From assembly GCA_002633025.1 (NCBI GenBank), contig NMRB01000174.1:1-64000 (forward strand): a DNA stretch of 64,000 nt, written 5' to 3'. The translations under genes and the position numbers were made by a program. Origin of the DNA: Notospermus geniculatus (Eukaryota; Nemertea; Pilidiophora; Heteronemertea; Lineidae). This document shows, piece by piece, positions 37,201 to 46,200 of the stretch (position 1 is the first letter of the stretch; the number at the start of each line of letters is the position of its first letter). The notes below the pieces were generated by a model. That model made no database searches and was not told the DNA's origin. It saw only the letters and a list, made by a program, of their open reading frames with translations.

Positions 37201-40200
37201 TTCGGAAAAGAGGGGGCGCACTCTGCTAGAAACATTGAAATCTGTGGTGAATTTCAATGATTTGCTCCAAATTTCAGAATTTCACAGTCAATTTTACAGA
37301 TTTGTTGGCCGAAAAGAGGGACACACGTCGAGTGCACCCCCAGTGATTTGCTGGCTTGAAGCACGGGAGAACAGAGCTGGCAACTCAAAGGGCTTAAATT
37401 CACCCCCCTCCCCCTCAAATTTGCGGCTAAGTTCCCTCATGAAAATCAGCACCCTCCTCAAAGGGTTAAACGTAAAAGAACGTTGGTTGGTTTTCTACCT
37501 TCATCAGGTTAATGGCACCCGACGGTGATCGCGTTTTTGCCATAAGTCGGTGACACATCATACCTGGCTCGTCCACAAACGATCGACAAGCAGATTAGAA
37601 CATTTGAAGTGTTTTTAAATTCATCGAATAAAATTCTTAGTCACTTTGAGATCTTGTGTCGTTTGAGTGCAGAAAAACTGCGCACTGGGAATATATTACG
37701 ATGATACAGCAGACATTTTGAGGCCATTTTTTCATTGGATGCTCAATTTTCAAAGTGCCGCACATATCATTGTCAGATGATGCTAAAAATACTTTAATAA
37801 CAAGACAGCAGAGATTGGCCGCCATTTCATTACAAGCATCGCCCTTGTTTTTTTCAGACATTTTTAAAAACATCGCAGCCAAGAAATGGTGGCCCTGAGT
37901 AGATTTTTAAATTTGCATAAAGTAGATTGGAAAGAGTTCTTAAATGTCAGATTACAAAACTCGACAAAGACATAAAAGGCAGACCACTTATGATTAATGA
38001 AATTGACATCTAAGAAACCTTTTAAAGTATTCAAGAGTCCATTTTTATGTCTGAGATTACACAAATAGACATTTAATGAGATAAGAGTTTAAGAACCGAC
38101 GTCAAAAGCCCTCAAGATATTTCAGGACACAAGAGAAGGAAGTGTGATTCATCTTCAACTCTTTTTATCCAAGATTTCAATTGTCTAAACTTTGAGTGCA
38201 AATCTCTTGACAGAATATCAAGGTTGAGTTGGAAGCTTTTGTTTGTGATCTGGTTCCAGACAGCGTCATCAGTTTAACTCAACTAGAGCAACAACAAAGC
38301 AGGATTTGAAGCCGGACGTCTGCTAATTTCTTACTTAAATCCATCAGGCCAAGAAGGTGCTGCCCCCTATTTTCCAGCTTGTCATGCAATGATGCACTGA
38401 GGAAGGACATGCTGTGTGTACACACAACGTGACGTTCATATTCGACAGTAGCTGACTGGCACTTGGTGTCTGTGAGTTGACCTGCATGATCAACTTCACT
38501 GCCGACCCGTCATACATTCAGTAATCCCGCATTCTACCCACCCAAACAATAATAAGCTTATCTCCTGTTGTCTTCTGGGAGATTTATTGGTAGGATGTCG
38601 CTGTGTCGGCGCACGGACAACGGCAGGAAGCAACAGCCAATCATTGATGGCCAACGCTGACGGTCGGCGACGCACTCCGACTACTAAACAGTACGGTTCA
38701 TTATAGCGTGTTGCTTATGATGACATATCACCGGCAAGCCATGTCCGTTAGAGGGTGGAGGAAAGTATGGTCACTATGGAATACCAGACGGCAGCAGGTG
38801 AACTGTGGTTTAACCCTCAGTGATCTAAATGGAAATCATCTGAGGTTTCAACCTCAGGGATCCAATAGGAAATCATTTGAGTTTTTACCCCTCAGTGATC
38901 AAATAGGAACTCATCTGAGGTTTGAAACCTCAGTGATCCAATAGGAAATCTTCGGAGGTTTAACCCTCAGTGATCTAAATGGAAATCATCTGAGGTTGAA
39001 CCCTCAGTGATCCAATAGGAAATCATTTGAGTTTTTACCCCTCAGTGATCAAATAGGAACTCATCTGAGGTTTGAAACCTCAGTGATCCAATAGGAAATC
39101 TTCTGAGGTTTAACCCTCAGTGATCTAAATGGAAATCATCTGAGGTTGAACCCTCAGCGATCCAATAGGAAATCATTTGAGTTTTTACCCCTCAGTGATC
39201 AAATAGGAACTCATCTGAGGTTTGAAACCTCAGTGATCCAATAGGAATGTGTCTGAGGCTTAACCCTCAGTGATCCAATAGGAAAGTGTCTGAGCACTGA
39301 ATACAGACCAACAAGACACTGCATTAGAAAACCATAACATTTTTTTCCTTTTACGAACAATATCACAACAAGCCCTTAGGTCCCTTTTGTTGGATTTGAC
39401 TTGCTGAGACCCTAAGGGCCCATGTAAATCAACGGAAATGGACATATCCCTCCCATTAATCATATGTACCACCCTCGACACAACATGTAAGCAAGCTGAA
39501 GCCCCTAAGGGGACCAAGTGACGACATTAGTCTGATTGAAGCTTTTAACGATATCCTATACCAAGATTTCCCGCTCAGCAGGGCCAAGAAAGTACCAAAT
39601 GTTACAGGCATGTTGCTGCGGAAATATCTTACAGTATCACCAAAAATTATTTGGACACTTCGAAAAAAGTGAATAACTCCAAAGAAAAGAGGAATAACGA
39701 GGCAATCTTTGGGGAAGATTTACCCCTTCCATCACCTCACAATGTGTAAAGATAAATTTCTGATTCCTAATGACTATAATGTAATATGGTGCAATAATAG
39801 CACTTTTGTCGCCCAAAAATTATTTGGACACTTCCAATTACGAATATTTATCGGTCAGATTACATGTCTAACTCATGTTTTGGTGATCGAAAATGAAATG
39901 GATCATATCCCAGTGACCAACAGATTATGGTAACGTGGTTGAGTGTTCACCATGTTGTAATAAGGGTTGGGTCCCTGTCACAGTTCATACTTTACTCCGA
40001 AGGGCTAGAGTNCCCAACCCTTATTACAACATGGTGAACACTCAACCACGTTACCATAATCTGTTGGTCACTGGGATATGATCCATTTCATTTTCGATCA
40101 CCAAAACATGAGTTAGACATGTAATCTGACCGATAAATATTCGTAATTGGAAGTGTCCAAATAATTTTTGGGCGACAAAAGTGCTATTATTGCACCATAT

Positions 40201-43200
40201 TACATTATAGTCATTAGGAATCAGAAATTTATCTTTACACATTGTGAGGTGATGGAAGGGGTAAATCTTCCCCAAAGATTGCTTCGTTATTCCTCTTTTC
40301 TTTGGAGTTATTCACTTTTTTCGAAGTGTCCAAATAATTTTTGGTGATACTGTATATGAACAGACCATTCTCGAATTCACAGATCTGCGCACTTCCGCCG
40401 AAATCTCAACCAGAACCTCGATCTGAAACCCAGTGACGTGACGCGCATCCATGATTCAGCAATGGTCGAATCAAACGCAACGTCACTATCGTGGGGTTCT
40501 CTGCGTCACGTCATTCAGTTTCAGACCGAGGTTGTGGTTGAGATTTCGGGGAAGTGCGCAAATCTTTTCGTTTACATCAATTTGAGAACGGTCTGTACGT
40601 CTAACTATTAGCTGAGGCATCCAGTTTTCTTTTTTGAATTATTTGAACAATGCAATATTAAAGAATGAAACAAAGAAAGAAAGTTTATCAACCATTACCG
40701 TCACAACAAACCATGTTTTGGAAGATAAAAGATATTTTTTTCTGATCAATTAATAAATTCCGGTTCTTTTTTAATCGAAATGCGACAACTCATCAAAACA
40801 TCAAATATTTATTGCACAAATACCGATACTGGCACGTGATTGGTTAATTATTGAGTGAACTATTGTTTAAATCTCGGCGGAGAGAATTTTAAGCAATTAG
40901 GATCAAAGATTGATCGGAAAAAACAATGAATTTCAATAAAATTAAGCGATGCAATTTTGTATTTTAATTTTTTTCAGATGTTGAATTTAGCAGCCTCGGG
41001 ATGCTTCTACTTTTCATAACGTTGGATCAGCAGGTATTTGTGGAGATGAGACAAGGTCTTCTGTATTTGTAGTTAGAGTGGTACAGTGCAAACATCACTG
41101 CCTTCACCACTAAGGTATTGGGTTCAATCCCCATTCGGACCCGGTCTTCATGTGATAGAGAGGGCAACTCTCTCTGACTGCACAGGGTTTCTCCGGGCAC
41201 TCCTGTTTCCTCCTGCAGTACATTCATTCACAAAATACTATCAAAAGAGTTAACAATGGTGCTCAGTTGTAAACCCAATTCATATTTTTAACTCCCTCTT
41301 TAGGAACAACACTACGATAAGTAACATTCTTTTGATTTGTATTTGATTTTCCATCAGGGCCGAAGCCATAGCATTATTGGCCCTCATAAGTATGGAAGAG
41401 GCCATCTCAAGCTACTCATGTTCCACACTTGGATGGGGTCTACTTGCCGTCACAAAGGCACAAAGTACAAGGCACCACGGCTTACTGTCCCATGTGACGA
41501 GCCAGGGATGATTAACCCCATATGGCCTGGGCTGGATTCAAACGCAGGACCTGCTGCTTGTTAAGTGGACGTGATAACCACTAGGCTATCAGGGCTCATT
41601 TGGACGAGCTATCCCTCCAGGAAACTGAAGAGCCTTTCCTCCTCAAATACCTAATCATGTTAAGATTTAAATTGATTAAGACGGACAATAGAACAGCCAA
41701 GGATTTCTCGACGTGCGAGAAATGAGATTTTTGTTGTATAGATGTACGTGCCGAGTAAACCTTGTAAGTAATTATCCCGACCTCGTCGACAAGGAAACGA
41801 TGTTAATTACTCCTCCCATGATCCTATTCAACGGATCATTTCATTGGATCAAGTGACTTAATCACGATACTTAGATATCAGTGCCCCCTGGTGGTAGAAA
41901 ATGAGAACGTGGTACGTTATTGTATAGAATGCCTCGAGGAATGATTCGACGGGCAGATATGGGAAGTCGCCGCATGCTGGGGAGCTGGCATCTTATAATC
42001 TAAGTCTCAATGCGGCACAGGGTTATTTTATATGTAAATATCTCACGCTTTTTTCTGTTTGCTCCCTGCGGCAGGGATATGAGCGATAAATGGACAGAGC
42101 AGCTGCCGGTCTGCTGGCGAAAACTGTTCAATGTACAAGTGCAAAACTGTCCTAACCAAGATGCAGCAAACTAAAATGCAAGTCTGTGAAGTGAATCCAA
42201 CTCTGTCAAGTCATCTTACAAGATCTTCACATTGGCTAACCTTTCTGATTCCACTCAACCTGACGTTCACAACGGTAATTATAAACTTAACGATCGATCT
42301 TGGCAACAACACAGAAATTCTTTGCCCCTAATTACATCTTAAGACAATGCCGCGGGGCGTATTGGGTGTGTTTATCAGGTTCATGTTTTCCGATATGGCA
42401 GATTACGCGAATCATATTCAATTTTCATTACGACGAGATCGATCCTGTTTCTCAATTCTTATGAACTCACGAACGCCGGGATTGAAATTTGTTTAAAGAA
42501 GACGAATATTAACCTTGAAACTTGTGAATTAAGAAGTAGACTCATGCAAATTGAATTTGAATGAAATTCTGCGATGTCTTTTGAAGATGTTTGTGTGCAT
42601 AACATGGTTGAAATTAATTCTCATAGACCGTTCTCAAATTGACGTAAATGACGAAGATTTGTGCACTTCCGCCGAAATCTCAACCACAACCACAACCTCA
42701 GTCTGAAACTGAATGACGTGACACAGACAACCCGACGACAGTGACGTCGAAGACATTGCGTCAGACTCGACCATTGCTGAATCATGGATGGCGTCACGTC
42801 AGCCGGTTTCAGATCGAGGTTCTGGTTGAGATTTCAGCGGAAGTGCGCAGATCTGCGAATTTGAGAATGGTTTATTCTTTCTGACATTCAGGTTCTCCAC
42901 TTGGAGCATCCTCCAACCACAGGGTTTGTGTGCAAGTGTATGAAGAGGAACGAGACCAAAACCCTGCTGTGGGAGGATGACTTGGAGCAATGGGTGTGTG
43001 ACAGAAAGTCAACGTTCCCATTACAGGTGTCATTGCCTTCCTGACACCCAACACATATAATATCACAAACTACAAACAGCCCAAGATGCACCAGTCTGAT
43101 CTGACATATCAGTAATATTCATTGACACTGGCNATGCATTTGTGACCCGCTCCAGCAAAAGCAGGCACTTGTCGCAGGTGATCATCATTGGTCATCAGTT

Positions 43201-46200
43201 TACTCAGCTATTATCACTGCCGTCAACTACTATTGTCAACTTGCAGAGATGTACATTTCAGCTATTGTGTTGTAAGGCGGTTAACCCTTTCCTCGGTAGC
43301 GGCACCCCTACTTTTGCTAGATCTGGTCACATTGGAGAAACTGACAACCCCAAAGATGATTGAGAATCTACTCTTTATACAAGTGAAGTTGGTTTTTGGA
43401 AAACCCAAGAGAAATGTCAAACCTACCTCCTGTCCTCGACGGTTTCTGAATCGTATAAAGTTGGCTCCCTCCTCTCTTTGGTACTCAAGTAAATATTGCT
43501 CAGTAAACTCTTGGCCCTGAAAGAAGAGAAGATTGTATCAGCAACATCTTTTATCTTACAGCAAAATTTTTACCTTACAGCAAAATGTTTTACCCTATGT
43601 CCAGATTTTCCCCTATGACCAAATCGTTCACCCTATGACCAAATCTTTTGCCCTACGACCAAATCCTTTACCCTATGGCCAAATCTTTCCCTGTGGCCAA
43701 ATCTTTTACCCTATGACCAAATCTTTTACCCTTTGGCCAAATCTTTTACCCTATGGCCAAATCTTTTACCCTACGACCATATCTTTTACCCTATGACCAA
43801 ATCTTTTAACTGTCAGCTGAATCTTCAACCTTATGACTAAATCTATTACCTCACAGCCAAATCATTTGCCCTGCAGTTGAATCTTTTACCCTATGGCCAA
43901 ATCTTTTACCCTATGGCCAAATCTTTCAACCTAGAGCCAAATATCGATCAAGAGCCCAATCTTTAACCTTTTGACCAAATTTTCACCATTTTCAGCCAAT
44001 TCTTTAACCTTCAACCAACTATATTTCCTTACGCTTACAGCCAAATCTTTTACCTTACAGCCAAAACATCATTTTTTCCTCAAAATCTACAATCAATAGA
44101 GATAATGTTACCAAATGGAAAGTGTACTTTTTTGAGACAAAATATTGGGAATTCCAACACTGTGAACTCAACTGAACATCACCACAATCTCATGATTATT
44201 GATCCCAAGTAAAAGTGCCCAAGGAGAAACATCAAAATTATTTCACAGAAAATAATCCAAACATTTCAGTCATTGATCATCTCGGTGTCAACATCAGCAG
44301 CAGCAACTTGCACATGTTTTCACTTTTGCTTTCGTTCAATATGAACATCGCCTACACCACCGTGGCTCCTGGACTTTTTTATGCTTCATCCAGCATCCCA
44401 GAACATGGTGTCAAACTGAACCACCACATCTCACTCTATAGAGCCTTACCGGTGGTTACCCCCAAATCTTAAGAGTTCATTTGACTACCAAGTTCTGATT
44501 GGACCATCCCAGTTAAATTCTTCAAGCTTTAAGAGTTAATGAAAGCCTTCCCTACACAAATGCAGTCAAACTTCAACTTGAAACTCGCCGATCATATTCG
44601 CAACATTTCAAGGTCGTTCAAGTCGTCATCAATTTCTTAGCAATCCCCTCCTCCTACTTCAAGAGAGCTCTCCAGTGAAGGAGGTTGTTTATTGCAGCCA
44701 TGAACAGTAACCATGGTAACCAGATTACTCCCTAGAAACATATCGTGCATCTCGGTAAATACAGCGATGTGGCACACTCAATCGGGAAACTGATCAAACA
44801 CGCAGCAGATGTCGTATAAGCCGGGTTCACAGGAGGGGTCAGCTGATCTCTTCTGATTGGCTGCTTGTAATGAGCACAAAGGACCGGGAAGCGTTTTCTT
44901 TCCCTTTTCTAATGAGTCTTTCAACAGTGAGTGCTAAATTAAAAGGGAGGTACAGAGTAAGGAAGGGAGCTTCCGTCCCTTATTGAACCCTTCATCGGAA
45001 AGGATGCAAGATGCATCCGTGGTTCATCGGGATGAACTTACAACATGGTACTGCAACTCAGGGGAAGTGGGGGGGGGGCCTTCATCCGTCCATTAACAAC
45101 TGGGGCTCACTCTAAGTAGAGGTATTCAAGGAGCCCTGATAGCCAAGTGGTTTTCACGTCCCCTAGCAAGTTGCAGGTCCCAGATTTGAATCCAGCCTGG
45201 GCCATATGGGATTAATCATCCCCATCGCAGGGACAGTAAGCCGTGGTGCCTTGTACCTTGTACCTTTGTGAGGGCAAGCAAAATACCCCATCCAAGTGAG
45301 GAACATGAGTAGCTTGAGATGGCCTCTACCATCTATACCAGCCCTAACAATACTTTGGCTTCGGCCCTGATGGGAAAATCCAATACAAAATACCTTGCCT
45401 AAAGAAACACATAAATACAGGTAGTAGAATTCAAACTTCATCATCTCCAACCAACCCTCATTGCACCGAACCCCATCTTTTTAAGATGTCCCTCATTAAT
45501 TCACCTTTTACGTTTGCGCATCCTTGATTAGCTCACATACCGCCACATCGCAGCCGGACAGAAAAAACATCCATCCTTCATTTCCTTAAACACATCTAAG
45601 ACGCCAGACGAAGTTTTTTCCCTCCATTACATATGAGGGAAAGAGATTCGAGGGATCGTAATTTAGTTCCGTTGGAAGATAAAGGTCGTCGATGATGAGT
45701 AATTTGTGATGCGGTACATCGGTAAGTTTTAATCTCAATGATGATGTCGTCTGCTCTGGTGACAGTGACTTGGTGGACCTAATCATTCAGGTAATTAATA
45801 AGGGGGGACCTCCGTGATGTAATATGGAGACGAAGGTTCGGATGCTGTTGGGATGTGGAACTAGCTGTTCTTTAACCCCTTGTTTAACCCTGCTTGGTGG
45901 TGCTTCGCACAATGAGCAGCCTTCTCATCACCCCCTCAAAAATAATCCTGGCGGAAACCCTGGTCTATATCTGCCATATTAGATGGAAAATGATGCCGCC
46001 GACTATGTGGCTCACTTTGCTATCGGCGCAAATTGAGTGTGTGTGACTTCAACCATGATGTGATATAAACATGGCACACTTTGTTGTCTATGTCAGCATG
46101 GTGGACCAGCGGTCAAAAGTGACATCACAATGACACACTGCATGCTCTCTATATAGGATGATGCTTTCCACAGTAATACAGTCTCACTTCACATCAATGG

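Larger units (their letters stand above)
20591..43426. other. 22.8-kb DDR intron
   Basis: This interval separates two exons of the same discoidin domain that join in phase, so it is an intron on the minus strand. No other gene was recognised on either strand. It is a reservoir of repeats: four minisatellites, three SINE copies or pieces, two palindromic MITEs, a Tc1-like element and several hairpins. Stretches without listed repeats (for example 24.6-26.6 kb, 28.0-29.7 kb, 33-36 kb) hold nothing I can name. Confidence 0.75.

Noticed and set aside
39709-40275. Identical 74-residue frames on opposite strands as paired genes
   Set aside because: They are mirror images from the inverted arms of the Tc1-like element and have no transposase motifs.
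43533-43796. 87-residue frame of repeated YGQIF-type units
   Set aside because: Translation of the 20-bp minisatellite at 43.6 kb.
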